Positions 47,894-60,985 of a stretch of DNA of 64,000 nt are shown here, piece by piece. Below the pieces are notes generated by a model. The model saw only the letters and a list, made by a program, of their open reading frames with translations, searched no databases and was not told the DNA's origin. Position 1 is the first letter of the stretch; every line of letters starts with the position of its first letter. The stretch comes from Panax quinquefolius (taxonomy: Eukaryota > Streptophyta > Magnoliopsida > Apiales > Araliaceae): assembly GCA_020205615.1 (NCBI GenBank), contig CM035152.1, positions 112,958,111-113,022,110 on the forward strand, read 5' to 3'. Position numbers and translations under genes: made by a program.

Positions 47894-50594
47894 TGTGACG
47901 CCCCCAAAATAGGTATACACAACACCCATTCTGAGTCGCCAAATACATGGTACAAGACGCAAACTACAACTTCAATAATACAAATGTCGTGTGAAATACG
48001 ACAATATATCTTAATGAGTTTAAATACAAATATTATCTTACAGACAATATCTATACTCAAATAAATCCTCATCACATTTATTGATACATTATTTTACAAA
48101 AATGGTGAGGACTACTAAACAACTCTCTCTAGAACCTTCATTCCATACCCCAGAGCTAGTACTACTCGCTACATTCTCGCCTCACGAGAAGAAAAATGGA
48201 ACAACAAGGAAAAGGGTGAGCTCAACTAGCCCGATAAAGAATACTATGACTAAGATAATATACAACAAATTATCGTTAGTCTTCAATGAGGAAAAATTTA
48301 ATAGAATCTGATAGACAACAAATTTTAAATCAATATTCATGATGGAAATAATAATTCATTAGAAGAGTTAAGTAGAGAATGCAAACTACTATCTTACATG
48401 TATGAATTTAAAAGTTCATCGTCTATCTTTTATCCTGTAACAACAATCCATAAACATCGGAATCAAATATTCATCTTTGCACTTTCTGGGCCCGAAGATA
48501 TTCATCGATTAGTCAGTATTCATTTAAAACACGATCATCTTTGCACTACGGGCCAAAGATATTAATCGATCGGTCGTATTTCATCTCAACACTTGTTCAT
48601 CTTTGCACTCTGAATGCCAAAGATATTCTTGAAATCATTCATCTTTGCACTACGGGCCAAAGATATTCAATAATATCATCATTTAAAGGCGAGGATGATG
48701 AAAAATATTTTTAAAGAAAGCGAATCCGATTGAAACAAAATGATGAGGATTAAGGATTAAGGATTAAGTACTTTGTTTTATCCATGTTCAAAAATACCTC
48801 AAAATAATCGTAGTGGTGTAAAATTCAAGAATGATCAAAACATGGATCTGATCAAAGCTAGTATCGAGAATAGATATTTTAGACGAAAAGAAGAAATTTT
48901 ATTTTTTCGATTGAATAGTGTCGATTATCGTGAATAGTCATTATATCGTGAATAGTAACTCAGACACCAAAAGATAGAAATTCAACAAAAAAAAATATTT
49001 TCACGCTTCATGAATAGTACTCGTGAATAGTAACTTCGTGAATAGTAACTCATGAATAGTAACTTCGTGAATAGTAACTCATGAATAGTAACCCAGAGCG
49101 CATGAAAAAGTTCCAAATTTGATAAAAAAACTTGAGATCAACATTTCAAACATAATGATATTGAAGAAATAATATCATTCTGAAAAAAATAATATCCCTT
49201 ACCTCAAAGAATCGATTGCCGGAAGGAAAGGTCGAAAGTGATCTTTGAATGAAACTTATCTTGAGCAACAACTCTCAAAGTATCTAAATACTCACAAAAT
49301 CGCTCGATAATATAGAGAGAAAGAGAAAACTTTGTTTACGGTGTGATTTTCAATTCTAACTTAGCCCTCATTTATAGGAAAATGTTAGCCTTGCCAAGAA
49401 AGCAGACTTGACTACTTTACACGATGGCTTTACACGCTACTATTGCCACCCACCACATTTGAAATAAAATTCAGACATTTTTCACCAACCAAAAGTGGGG
49501 CCCACCAATTCTAGAATTTTCCACCAAAATCATTTATAACCTAATTTACGAATCGGTCACCTCTTAAAATTCATAATAAATTATCGCTCATTTTTAGCAG
49601 TTCAAAATTTGTGGACATATCTGCAACTTATATATGTATAACATATCCAAAAATTACAACGATCAACGGTCGGATTAAATATTATAACTCACAATAAAGG
49701 CGTAATAATAACAGATTTGATCTTTTAATACCTCAATCAAACAAAATACAAATAAAACATCTCGACATTAAATCCTTGATTATAACCACATATAATAAAT
49801 AAATCCATCATTTATATCCATATCAAATAAATATTTTCTTATCATATAAATCAATAATTAATTATTCCCAAATAATATTACGAGAATCATAATTATGATG
49901 ACCGGCGGTTCCCGAGGAAGAGGGGCTTTCAATAAGGATCTCTCCTTCTTGGCGCATGATTAGGTGACCAAACCTCTCCTTGAGCGAGAACTTTCTAGAC
50001 ATTGCCAATAATGTTTTCTAATAATATTATTCGGATAATATGAATTATTATCAGATAATGGAAAATCTTTGTGTAATGACAATTATTGAAACAACAACAA
50101 TATAAAATATCAATATGACAATTATTGAATCGATAAAATAAAATCTTTGAGCGATTAATTCTGTAACAATTATTGAGTAGTGCCTTCTTACGTAAGAATC
50201 GATAATTGGTGCAATCTGGTGTACTTCTTTGTTCAACAACAGCGTATTAGTGTGTTTTAACCACCGGGTATTCAACGATGATTACTTGGTAACAATTACG
50301 TAGTTATTTTTAAACAACTTATATTTGTCGTTTTCTTCATCCAATCGCTTTTTAGTTATGGGAATTTACATGGGTTTTGCAATTGGCCGCATACGAATAT
50401 TCCACGACGATCTGAATATTCCACGACCAAACGAATATTCCCGATAACAATGAATATTTTATAACCACTTGCTTATTTTGAAATATTTGCATATTTAACC
50501 CATAACTATCCACATTAATCAAATCAACCCTTACTATTTCAAAATAATAGATAAAGGAAATTCCTTTTTATTTAAAAAAATTTGAGGTCTTACA
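47894..50594 (-). repeat. C 3' LTR
   Basis: Minus-strand start at 50594, end at 47894. It carries the hairpin array (48460-48672, four to five units), GAATAGTAAC repeats (49010-49095) and a TATA region at about 49368-49377 (CCTATAAATGAGGG, altered from the CCTATAAATAGAGGG of the 5' copy). Confidence 0.9.
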
Positions 50595-51870
50595 ACCTCC
50601 CTCCTTATGAAATTTCGTCCTCGAAATTGGCGTGCGTACACAGTGTTTCAAAAGATGAGGATACCTCGCTTTCATTTCCGTTTTCAATTCGGTCATTTCC
50701 TCTATAGCATGATTCCTCCACAAAACTTTAACTTGTGGTATGACCTTTCTTGGCGTGGGACATGCTCCTTCCTATCAAAATCTTGTGGTACCTCCTCATA
50801 TCGTTAGGTCTTGGCTATCTAAATGGGGTTCTAACTCTATAACGTGATTCGGGTCTTTCACATATTCTGAAATCTGCGATATATGAAACACATTATGAAC
50901 ACGAGATATACTTAGAGGTAACGCAAGTCTATAGGCTACATTTCCTACTCGGTCGAGAATTTGAAATGGACCGATAAATCATGGATTGAGCTTTCCTCTC
51001 TTCCTAAATCTTGTAACTCCCTTCCATGGAGCAACTCGCAATAATATCATGATCCCTACACTAAATTCCACGTCCTTTCGATGAAGATCCGCATAACTCT
51101 TTTGTCGATCTTGTCTTGTTTTGTATCGTTGTCGAATCATTTGGATCTTTTCGGTGATAAATACGTCTTAACTTCGGGTCCCAACAATTTTGCTTCACCC
51201 ACTTTATCCCAACATATTGGAGAGCGACATTTTCGTCCATATAATGCTTGAATGGAGCCACACTATACTTACGATAAGCTGTTGTTGTAGGAGAATTCCA
51301 CCGATGGTAAATACTTATCCCAACTACCCTTGAAGTCTAGGACACTGAGTCTTAATATATCTTCAAGAGTTTGAATAGTCTCTCTCGATTGTCAGTCCAT
51401 TTGGGGATGGTATGCCTAACTAAATCATAGAAATCAGGTGCCCCATAGCTTTTTGCAAGCTAACCCAAAATCTTGAAGTGAATCTTGGGTCACTATAAAA
51501 CTATGGATACTGGGCATGCCATACTGACCTCACAATCTCATTTACGTACATACTAGCAAGGCGTTCAAGGGAATAAGTCTCCGTATCGGCAAGAAATAAG
51601 CGATTTGGTTAATCTATCAACAATGACCCAAATAGCATTGATGCCTTGAGAAGCAGTAGGAAGACCCGTGTGAAATCCATGGTAATGTGTTCCCACTTCC
51701 ATTAGGAATCTCAAGTGGTTCTGACGGACCCTTAGGTACTAGATGCTGCTCGCCTTTACACGTTAGCAAGTTAAACACATCGAGATAAACTTTGCAATCT
51801 CTCTCTTCATATTGTTCCACCAAAATGTATGTCGAAGATCACGATACATTTTAGTACTTCCGAGGATGGA
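50595..51870 (-). pseudogene. C integrase and chromodomain remnants, with polypurine tract
   Basis: Bases 50610-50595 are the purine tract (ATAAGGAGGGAGGT). Upstream on the minus strand, VIPQVKVLWRNHAIEE then KTEMKARYPHL marks the chromodomain end (about 50640-50740). Further up come [21 protein letters not shown] sequence (about 51180-51260) with [15 protein letters not shown] in another frame, and a degraded core and zinc region around 51617-51823 (SEPLEIPNGSGNT resembles the 'LQPLEIPEWKWE' motif). Frames change every few tens of codons, so no functional domain remains. Some shifts may be sequencing errors. Confidence 0.72.
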
Positions 51871-52132
51871 TTGCAAATGGTGTATTGTATGTGCCTCCAT
51901 CATAATCTTGTTCTTCAAATCAGTCGTTAGGAACCTGAAGTCTAGAGTGGACTCAAGTATTCCTTCTTCATCGATTCTCGCTTAGGAATAGCTCCTTCTT
52001 GTACTTTCTTCTTCATACGACGCATCCAGGTTCGGGTCGATGGCTTGGCAACCTTAACTTTTTCCATTAAAGTTGGCTCTGTCGCGTATACTTGACATCA
52101 TCGCACTTTTCGTTCGCATATGATCTTTCTAC

Positions 52133-52690
52133 TCAACGCGTACCACGTTCGCTTTTCGAGGATGGCATGGGTGAACATGTCTTTGAAATGAGTCTCCTCT
52201 TGAGTTCTTGAAGCTCTTCCCACATTCCTTGCTCCATTCGAATTTTGTATCTCTCTGAGTCAATTTGCGTTAATGGAATAGCGATTCGAGAATATCCTTC
52301 AACGAATCTCCGATAATAACCAACTAAGCTGAAAGCTACGTATTTCGATTCTTGACTTAGGTTGCTCTCAACTGTGACTCGTATCCCAATCTTGGATAGC
52401 ACGTCACAATGACACCTATCGATTTACTATCGCATGCGAATATGGCGTCCCCTACAGAGAGTGCGCTTAGGTGAATTCCACAAAGGAAGTCACAAGATAA
52501 AGGCTCGGTACCAAATTCTATAGTTGAATTTTTAACTCACGAAGTTGATAGGAGCCATTCGATATGAGATTTTAGAAATGAGTTTTGTCTGGGGTTCAAA
52601 GTCGATACAAAATTTAATATCGGGCTTTGGGGAGTAAGCAAGAAATTCTTGAGGAAAATCGTCGGGAAAAATCAATAACAACAAGAATAT
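52133..52690 (-). pseudogene. C reverse transcriptase fragments
   Basis: Two joined pieces. About 52690-52540 reads FPQEFLAYSPKPDIKFCIDF and ISYRMAPINF, the start of RT. From 52402 the text is GIRVTVESNLSQESKYVAFS, then LVGYYRRFVEGYSRIAIPL, the RT-RNase H connection. The polymerase core with its Asp-Asp site is absent between them, and RNase H after 52133 is nearly gone. Only about 560 bp stand for what should be over 1.5 kb. Confidence 0.72.
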
Positions 52691-52693
52691 TAT

Positions 52694-53020
52694 TCAAATC
52701 GGCGTGTCTTTATTCAAATCCATAACATGGACTAAGAAAATTTGACATCCGTAATAAGCGAATGACTTCATGGCTTGATATGAAAATGTTTGACTCTGAT
52801 GGTTTGATTGCATGAATTGAATAACGAGGTTGCTTAGGAATATGAAAACTAATGACCTTACAAAAGCAATCAATTTGGCATGATGAGTAGTTAACCAATC
52901 GATCCCAAAAATCACATCAAAAGCAAATATCTCTATAGAAATAAGGTTAACAGTAATGTGATAGTGCCGACTGAATCAAGCAAGATTTATAAACAACGGA
53001 TGTAATGAAAGTTTCTCTAG
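52694..53020 (-). pseudogene. C protease remnant
   Basis: MIFGIDWLTTHHAKLI (52915-52868) matches the chromovirus motif ILGMDWL..H.A.ID; neighbouring bases match the rest of the protease in shifted frames. The DSGA active site is not clearly readable upstream. Confidence 0.65.
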
Positions 53021-53194
53021 CTGAGTCTCCATAAATAGGTCAAAGTCTAATTTCTCCGTAGTCGAGTTTAAGCGTTGGTATGAAGAGAGATAAAGAATGG
53101 GTAGAACCGATATCTAGTAAGGTATAAACCCGCAAGAATTTATAATTAACTAACTTGAAGTGCTAACCGTTCGGGTTCCTCGCATTTTAACCGG

Positions 53195-54400
53195 TCACGA
53201 CAAAACGCTCTTCGAAGAACCGTTGACTTTGACTTTTACGGGACATCCTTTTGAGTCACCAGTCCCCATTGAACTAGGTTTTTCGCTGCATCGTCTGATC
53301 TCGGCGATATGTCCTTCTTTTCCACAATTATAGCATACCTTAAAGCTGTTGTAGGCGGTTTGAGGTGATATATCCCTCTTTCGCATTTGTAACATCTGAT
53401 AGATGGTCTTTCTCCTCCTTAAAACTAGTTCTTCTTGGGCGTTGCGTCTTCAAATGGTGGTTGTTGAATCTCCTCTTTAAAATCTCCTCCCAGGCTTCGC
53501 TTCTTCTATTTTTATGGCCACGATTACCACGGAGTAGTTTACAGCCTTTGTCAGTATTCTTCTTTCTCATTTGGTTATCGTTATTACGATGATCTGCTAT
53601 CTTGAGTATGATCACTGGTTATGGTCCCTCGGTTGAGCGTATTTTCGTTATCTCGCTCTAACATTTGAGCCACATTGTTGTGACATCGAATAGAGAGAAA
53701 ATTTATGAGAAATGAGATCTTGGCGTATCTTGGGGTTTTGAACCTCTAAGAAACATCGCGTCATCGTTCCTCATTCTCCACCGAATGAGGTCTGAACTGG
53801 ATAACTCCACGAACTTAGCCTCATCTTTGGGACACGTCGTCATTGTTATTACCGCTCTAGTCTAATAAACCCACTTCTTTCATATGATGAATACTTTTAG
53901 GGAAGTACTTGTCATTGAAGGCTATTCTGAAAACGTCTCCCATGTGACATGCTTTGAGTGAATTTGGATGGAGTGCGCTTCACAGACTCCACCGATGAAT
54001 CGCTGCTTCGCCGGAACATAAAAGTAGCGAATGGAACCTTACATTCCTCCGTGCATCCCAAGACATCGAATATCTTGGTAATTTGCTTGACCCATGTTTC
54101 GCCGTGATCGGATCTGGCTTTCCCTTAAATTACGGTGGTCCCGACTCTTTGAAGCGCTTGGCATGTGACAACCCAGTGAATTGCTATCATTTCCTCTCGT
54201 ATTTTGAACACGAGTCTCCCTCGTGCGATTTTGCATGAGCTGCAAAAAAACTTCTAAACATCCCTCGTTCCTCATCGCTTTCGATTGGTGTTGTTCACGG
54301 GAGGAACATTGCCGACTGTTACACGTTCTCCTCGTTGGTGAGTCTGAGCATCTCCACGGTCTCATTTACTCCTTCATTAATATTCTCGATTCGACATTCT
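53195..54400 (-). pseudogene. gag: C gag remnant
   Basis: The zinc knuckle is visible as CYNCGKEGHIAEIRRC at 53335-53285; here the second Cys is kept, unlike in B and G. Upstream, 54365-53400 holds gag capsid sequence in scattered frames (for example IYHQDIR-type and EEILKRRFNNHHLK pieces) without a continuous domain. No separate ORF like those in B and G is visible before gag. Confidence 0.65.
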
Positions 54401-54563
54401 CAAATCTTTGTCATAAAATAAAGGTTAATTAAGGAAATTAATATATCACATAATATCCCTATATCTTGACCAACTAACAAATAAGCTTAGGTAGGACACA
54501 CTAGCGAAGGATTTACTCGTCTCTCCCTCCTAGTTCTATTCCCAGATCTCATGGAGATCATAT

Positions 54564-54583
54564 CCCTAAGCTACGATAACATT
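54564..54583 (-). other. Primer binding site of C
   Basis: Minus strand AATGTTATCGTAGCTTAGGG after the LTR end, a decayed tRNA-Met-type site; A has the related sequence at 1064-1083. Confidence 0.7.
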
Positions 54584-57290
54584 TGTGGCGCCCCCAAAAT
54601 AGGTATACACAACACCCATTACGAGTCGCCAAATACATGGTACAAGAAGCAAACTACTGACTTGATGTACAAATGTCGTGTGAAATACGACAATATATCT
54701 TAATGAGTTTAAATACAAATATTATCTTACAGACAATATCTATACTCTCAAATAAATCCTCATCACATTTATTGATACATTATTTTACAAAATGGTGAGG
54801 ACTACTAAACAACTCTCTCTAGAACCTTCATTCCATACCCAAGCTAGTACTTTACTGCATTACATTCTCGCCTCACGAGAAGAAAAATGGAACAACAAGG
54901 AAAAGGGTGAGCTCAACTAGCCCGATAAAGAATACTATGACTAAGATAATATACAACAAATTATCGTTAGTCTTCAACGAGGAAAAATTTAATAGAATCT
55001 GATATACAACAAATTTTAAATCAATATTCGCATGATGAAATAATAATTCATTAGAAGAGTTAAGTAGAGAATGCAACTACTACTATCTTCTATGTATGAA
55101 TTTAAAAGTTCATCGCTCATCTTTTATCCCTGTAACAACAATCCATAAACATCACGGAATCAAATATTCATCTTTGCACTCTGGGGCCAAAGATATTCAT
55201 CGATTTAGTCGTGTTCATTTAAACACACGATCATCTTTGCACTACAGCCAAAGATATTAATCGATCGATCGTGTTCATCTCAACACTTGTTCATCTTTGC
55301 ACTTCTGGGCCAAAGATATTCTTGAGAAATCATTCATCTTTGCACTTCGGCCAAAGATATTCAATAATATCATCATTTAAGGCGAGGATGATGAAAATAT
55401 ATTTTAAAAAAGCGAATCCGGTGAAACAAAATGACAAGGATTAAGGATTAAGGATTAGTACTTTGTTTTATCCGTGTCAAAAATACCTCAAAATAATCAT
55501 AGTGGTGTAAAATTCAAGAATGATCAAAACATGGATACAATCAAAGCTAGTATCCGAATAGATATTTTAGACGAAAAGAAGAAATTTTATTTTTCGATTG
55601 AATAGTGTCGAATATATCGTGAATAGTCTGAGTATCGTGAATAGTAACTCAGACACCAAAAGATAGAAATTCCACAAAAAAAAACATTTTCACGCTTCAT
55701 GAATAGTACTCGTGAATAGTAATCGTGAATAGTAACTCATGAATAGTAACTCGTGAATAGTAACTCATGAATAAGTAACCCAGAGCATGAAAAAGTTCCA
55801 AATTTGATAAAAACTTGGATCGACATTTCAAAGATAATGATATTGAAGAAATAATATCATTCTGAAAAAAATAATATCCCTTACCTCAAAGAATCGGTGC
55901 CGGAAGGAAAGGTCGAAAGTGATCTTTGAATGAAACTTATCTTGAGCAACAACTCTCAAAGTATCTAAATACTCACAAAATCGCTCAATAATATAGAGAG
56001 AGAAAGAGAAAACTTTGTTTTACGGTGTGATTTTCAATTTAACAGCCCTCTATTTATAGGAAAATGTTATAGCCTTCAAAGCGAGACTTGACAATTTACG
56101 ATGGCTTTACTCGCTACTATTGCCACCCACCACATTTGAAATAAAATTCAGCACATTTTTCACCAACCAAAAGTGGGGCCCTGATTCTAGAATTTTCCAC
56201 CAAAATCATTTATAACCTAATTTACGAATCGGTCACCTCTTAAAATTCATAATAAATTATCGCTCATTTTAAGCGGTTTCAAAATTTGTGGACATATACT
56301 CAACTTATATATGTATAACATATCCAAAAATTACAACGATCCAACGATTCGGATTAAATATTATAACTCACCTGATAAAGGCGTAATAACAATTGGATTT
56401 GATCTTTTAATACCTCAATCAGGCAAAATACAAATAAAACATCTCAAACATTAAATCCTTCAATTATAACCACATATAATAAATAAATCCATCATTTATA
56501 TCCATATCAAATAAATATTTTCTTATCATATAAATCAATAATTAATTATTCCCAAATAATATTACGAGAATCACAATTATATGACAACGAGGCGGTTTCG
56601 GGAAAGGGGGCTTTCGATAAGATTTCTCCTTCTTCTTGGCGTGCGATTAGGTGACCAAACCTCTCCTTGAAGCGAACTTTCTAGACATTGCCCGATAATG
56701 TTTTCTAATAATATTATTGAGATAATATGAATTATTATCAGATAATGGAAAATCTTGTGTGTAATGACAATTATTGAAACAATGACAATATAAAATATCA
56801 ATATGACAATTATTGAATCAATAAAATAAAATCTTTGAGCGATTAATTCTTCGTAATAATTATTGAGTAGTGCCTTCTTACGTAAGAATCGATAATTGGT
56901 GCAATCTAGTGTCTTCTTGCTCAACAATGCGTATTAGTGTGTTTTAACCACCGGGTATTCCAACAAAGATAATACTTGAGTAACAATTCTGTAGATTATT
57001 TTTAAACAACTTATATTTGTCGTTTTCCTCATCCAATCTTTTAGTTATGGGGCCCACATATGGTCATTTGCTGGGTCGTCGATATGAATATCCCTGACGA
57101 TCACGAATATTCCACGACCAAACGAATATTCCCCAAACAAAAATGAATATTTTATAACCACTTGCTTATTTTTGAAATATTTGCGTATTTAACCCTTAAC
57201 TATCCACATTAATCAAATCAACCCTTACTATTTCAAAATAATAGATAAAGGAAATTCCTTTTTATTTAAAAAAAATTTCGGGGTCTTACA
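54584..57290 (-). repeat. C 5' LTR
   Basis: Minus-strand start at 57290, TATA box at 56051-56058 (TATAAATA then GAGGGC), GAATAGTAAC repeats 55690-55775, hairpin array 55160-55355. Its end, GGGGGCGCCACA, is at 54584. Confidence 0.9.
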
Positions 57291-57836
57291 CCTTATATCC
57301 ATCTTATATATAGATCATGAGAGAGAAATGTCACGAAATTAGCTCATTTGTACACAAACACACAACCTAAACTCTCTCCATCCCAAACCCACAAAATATA
57401 TTAGTGGACCAGTTCCCTATCAAGTCCCCACCACCTTCACAAACATATTAGCAAGGCCAGATTCAAAATAGGGCAAAAAAGATAAACCATAAGCCAATAA
57501 AATTTGATCTTGTATGCTATGATGGATTTGTTATTTTTATGTTTAAACATGTTATATGTTGTGATAATCAATGATCTGGGTTGGTTTTAGTGGATCCATA
57601 ACATTTAGATGCTTGAATTTGAAGTTTTTCAAAATCTGGAAAATGTTGAATATGTTGTGTGAAAATGAATGTCAGACCTCTTAGATCTTAGTATGTTTAC
57701 TGTTTTGGTGTTTTAAATGTTTGATCTTGTAGTATGCTATGAGATCTGTGTTCTTGAACTTGTAGAAGGACCAGATCATGCATAGAATGAAAGATATTCA
57801 TGGTCAACCCCCTTTGACCGACCATGACTTTCAATT

Positions 57837-58440
57837 TTCTAGGTAACCTAGATTTGCCGAGAAGCTTCTGACAATTTATTTGCAGCCTCAGATCTTGCAG
57901 GTGTTGTGTGTTATGAGTTTATTGTTACAACCATGTTGTAGTATGTTAGTTTAACTTAAGATCCATGCTTTTAGAACCTCTAGATATCAAATATACTGGA
58001 TTTGGTGGTTGGTCAAAGAAGACCAGACGTTCATGAAATCAGTTTTCTAGGTAACCCAGAAAACCGATGAGCATGACCACTAACAGACTTTGACCGGCAT
58101 AGATTTGTGTTCTGTGATGTTGTTATGGTGATGTTTTGTAATATATTTGTACCTTGTCATGTTGGCTATACACTGGAGGCATTAAATCACAAAAATATTA
58201 CAAGAACAGCAAGTTGTGGAAGCCCAAAGTAGGCCTCACAAACTGTTCTTCATTTCTAGGTAACCCAGAAAATGAAGAACAGCTTTGACAACCACTTTGC
58301 ATGCTTATATCTCTTTGGTGTTATGTTGTTTTGCCATTATTATTGTTTGATTATGTAGTCTTACACTAGCACTACACGATCTGACCAATATCTTGTGTAG
58401 AAACATTTTAGATTAAGAATTAATCTTGGTCAAAGTTGCT
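57837..58440 (+). repeat. Three diverged 208-bp tandem repeats in the B LTR
   Basis: TTCTAGGTAACCYAGA recurs at 57837, 58045 and 58254 (spacing 208 and 209), each followed by a variant of ATGAGCA...TTTGAC and a TG-rich stretch. A weaker fourth copy may precede at about 57620. Confidence 0.7.
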
Positions 58441-58493
58441 CACTCGTTCATTGACATGCATTTCTGGGTTTCATCAAGAACACTAAAGAACAC

Positions 58494-58519
58494 CTATAGT
58501 GACGGTTTTGTCGCTATAG
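58494..58519. repeat. Inverted repeat CTATAGTGAC/GTCGCTATAG
   Basis: A 10-bp stem with one mismatch around a 6-base loop (GGTTTT). The homologous site in H (9981-10006) is decayed. Confidence 0.7.
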
Positions 58520-58779
58520 GCAGTCTTTAGCGACACTTTATTTCTAAAATTAATTATTTTATTAAATAAATAGAGAAAATTAGTTATAAATTATTAAAAA
58601 TACATAATAAATTACTAAAAATTATTTTAAAGCCTAAAAATGGGTTTTTAATAAATTTGAATATATTTCATAAATATTTAATATTTTGGAATATTAATGG
58701 TATTTAATTTATTTAATTATAAAATTAAATAAGTTATTTAAAATGATTTTAATAAAGCAAAATCTTTTAAAAATATATT

Positions 58780-59470
58780 ATAGTTAATAACTTTTAATAT
58801 TAAGTGATGAATTTCATTAATTAATTAATATTAATGGTAATTAATTTATTTAATAAATATATTAAATAAATTATGAAAAATAGAATTAATGATTTAAAAA
58901 TCATATAAAAATGATTTAAAGGTTATAAAAATATTCTAAGTTATAAAATATAACTTTTGATATTTTGTCATGAAAAATATTATTATATTTTAATATTAAT
59001 GATATTAGATTTATTTAATATTTATATTAAATAAATTAGTTTAAAAATGATTTTAATATTAAAAATTATTTTAAATGAAAATAAAGAGTTTAAAAATATT
59101 TTAAGTAATAAAATATAACTTTCAATATTTTAAGGTAAATTTCATTAATAATTTAATATTAAATGATATTTGATAATTATATTATATAAATAGTTTTAGA
59201 ATAGTTTTATTAATTTAAAATAATTTTAAAAAGGATATAAATGAATTAAAAATATATTAAGTTATACTTAATTACTTTAAATATTTTGATAAATAATACA
59301 TTAATATCTAAATATTAATGGTAATTATTTAAAATGATTTTAATTATTTTAAAAATTATTTAAGGGTAATATTAATACTTTAAAAATATTCTAAGTTATT
59401 ATAAATAACTTTAATATTTTGGCAATAGTTTCATTAATATTTTAATATTTATTAAATATTAATGATAATT
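58780..59470 (+). repeat. AT-rich tandem repeats of about 155 bp in the B LTR
   Basis: A unit around AAGTTATAAAATATAACTTT, then ATATTTTG, then TTCATTAAT and AATATTAATG, recurs near 58783, 58938, 59102, 59258 and 59392. H has three such units near 10288, 10445 and 10581. The unit core is self-complementary. Confidence 0.7.
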
Positions 59471-60967
59471 GAATTATTTAATATTTAAATCATTTAATAA
59501 TGATTCTGATATTTTAAAAAATCATGATAAATTATAATAATTAATTAAAAATTATTATAAGTCAATTAAAAAAACTTTGACCGATGTTTAAGTTATATTG
59601 AACTTCAGTATAGAGTCTTAGACTCGATAATTACCCGATAAAGCCGTCAGTACTCCAAAATGTTTTAGAAAATGATCTTAACTTATATAATTTATCTGTA
59701 TATATGTGTTTGTTTGTGATTCATGATTGTTGAACATATGTGACAATGTGATTAGGTTATGTGCTGACTGCAAATAGTAGTACTATGTATTATGATATAT
59801 TATCCTAATCGAATATATGATCTTATTAATGATAGGGCTTGATATAAAAGAGAAAACCAAGTTTCATAACTATAAGTAGCAGACCAGGCAAGTATCCTAC
59901 CTTTGCATTTACTTTATGCAATGGACATGCGTAAGCGAATATCTGAACTATTCTTTTTCATTATTCAAATATCTTAACCTTTGTATATACTTATGCAATG
60001 ATTCTGTATAAGCTAGTTATTAGATCATAATCTGTTGTACAAGTTCATTAATTCTGTTATTATAGATCAAGATATATATTATGTTCATTAATTTTTAAAC
60101 ATGGTTATACAAGTGACCTCACTTGGATAATCATTATATTTTATCACATGTTGGTACATACTTATTGGTTTCTAGTATGTATACATTGACTTAAAAGTAG
60201 TCTAAGCTATTTGATTCAGCTAGACATAGATTTAAAAAAATATTGTTGAACAAGATAAAACTATATTGTATCCAACTAAATTATTTTGGTTTGGATTCTA
60301 GACTAGTATGAACATCCCGAATCTGGGAAACTTTTATGCGCCTAAGGCGGATATGCTAGACTAAAATATCATTCTTGTATGTAGTATTGATTAATCTGAG
60401 GCATATAAATTTGATTATCCCCGTGCTTGTAAGTTATGACAGTTTATGAGATGAAGTTCATTTAACCTTTTGAAAATAGAAAACAATGTTCATAGTCGTT
60501 AATTGATCCTCATTTATAGTCGATCGTAGTTTTCAAAATTTTGATATCGAAATGATATGTTGTTTATTATTGGTTTGACTTACTTCACAATTGTTGATTC
60601 GATTGTGAGAGTGTTATTCAAAAAAACATTTAATCCTTTTTGACTAATATTTATTGATTGCTTTATTACTTCTTTGGGCACTCAAATGCTCATCCTTGCT
60701 TAATTTAAATGTTTTCAGCTAAGTGTGAACAACCAGAAGGTTCGGCCAAGAACAAAGGAAAAGGGAAAGTTGCTAAATGAGTGTTATGTTATATATTATG
60801 TAATAGTTTGGCTTTATTAAGATAAGGATGATACTATTTATTAGCATGTATTGTAATGAATGTATTAAAGGTTACGTACTTGGGATTAGACTCTGATATA
60901 TATATATAAATTAAGTTTGGTATTTATATTATTGTTATTATTATTAGTATTATTCCTCTCATAAAAA

Positions 60968-60985
60968 TGGTATCGTAAAGCACCG
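60968..60985 (+). other. Primer binding site of B
   Basis: TGGTATCGTAAAGCACCG, a variant of the tRNA-Met site TGGTATCAGAGC. It is followed by about 225 bp of leader without a gene. Confidence 0.65.

Larger units (their letters stand above)
47894..57290 (-). mobile_element. Element C: complete but eroded Tekay-type chromovirus, 9.4 kb
   Basis: Flanked by a perfect TSD CCTTA (47889-47893 and 57291-57295). LTRs are 47894-50594 (2701 bp) and 54584-57290 (2707 bp), minus strand, TGTAAGACC...GGGCG(C/T)CACA. The internal region is 3989 bp, with gag, protease, RT, integrase and chromodomain remnants in Ty3/gypsy order, but much of RT and RNase H is missing. The LTR pair is nearly identical in long stretches, which points to a recent insertion. 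Confidence 0.92.
57291..60961 (+). repeat. B 5' LTR, segment right of C
   Basis: Continuation of the B LTR; the first five bases are C's right TSD. It contains three 208-bp repeats, a hairpin (58494-58519), a long AT-rich block with 155-bp repeats (58780-59470) and the R/U5 phrase ATGCTCATCCTTGC at 60688. The end is placed at CTCTCA (60961), seven bases before the PBS; this boundary is less sure than the start because the 3' LTR end is off the window. No gene is visible. Confidence 0.75.
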
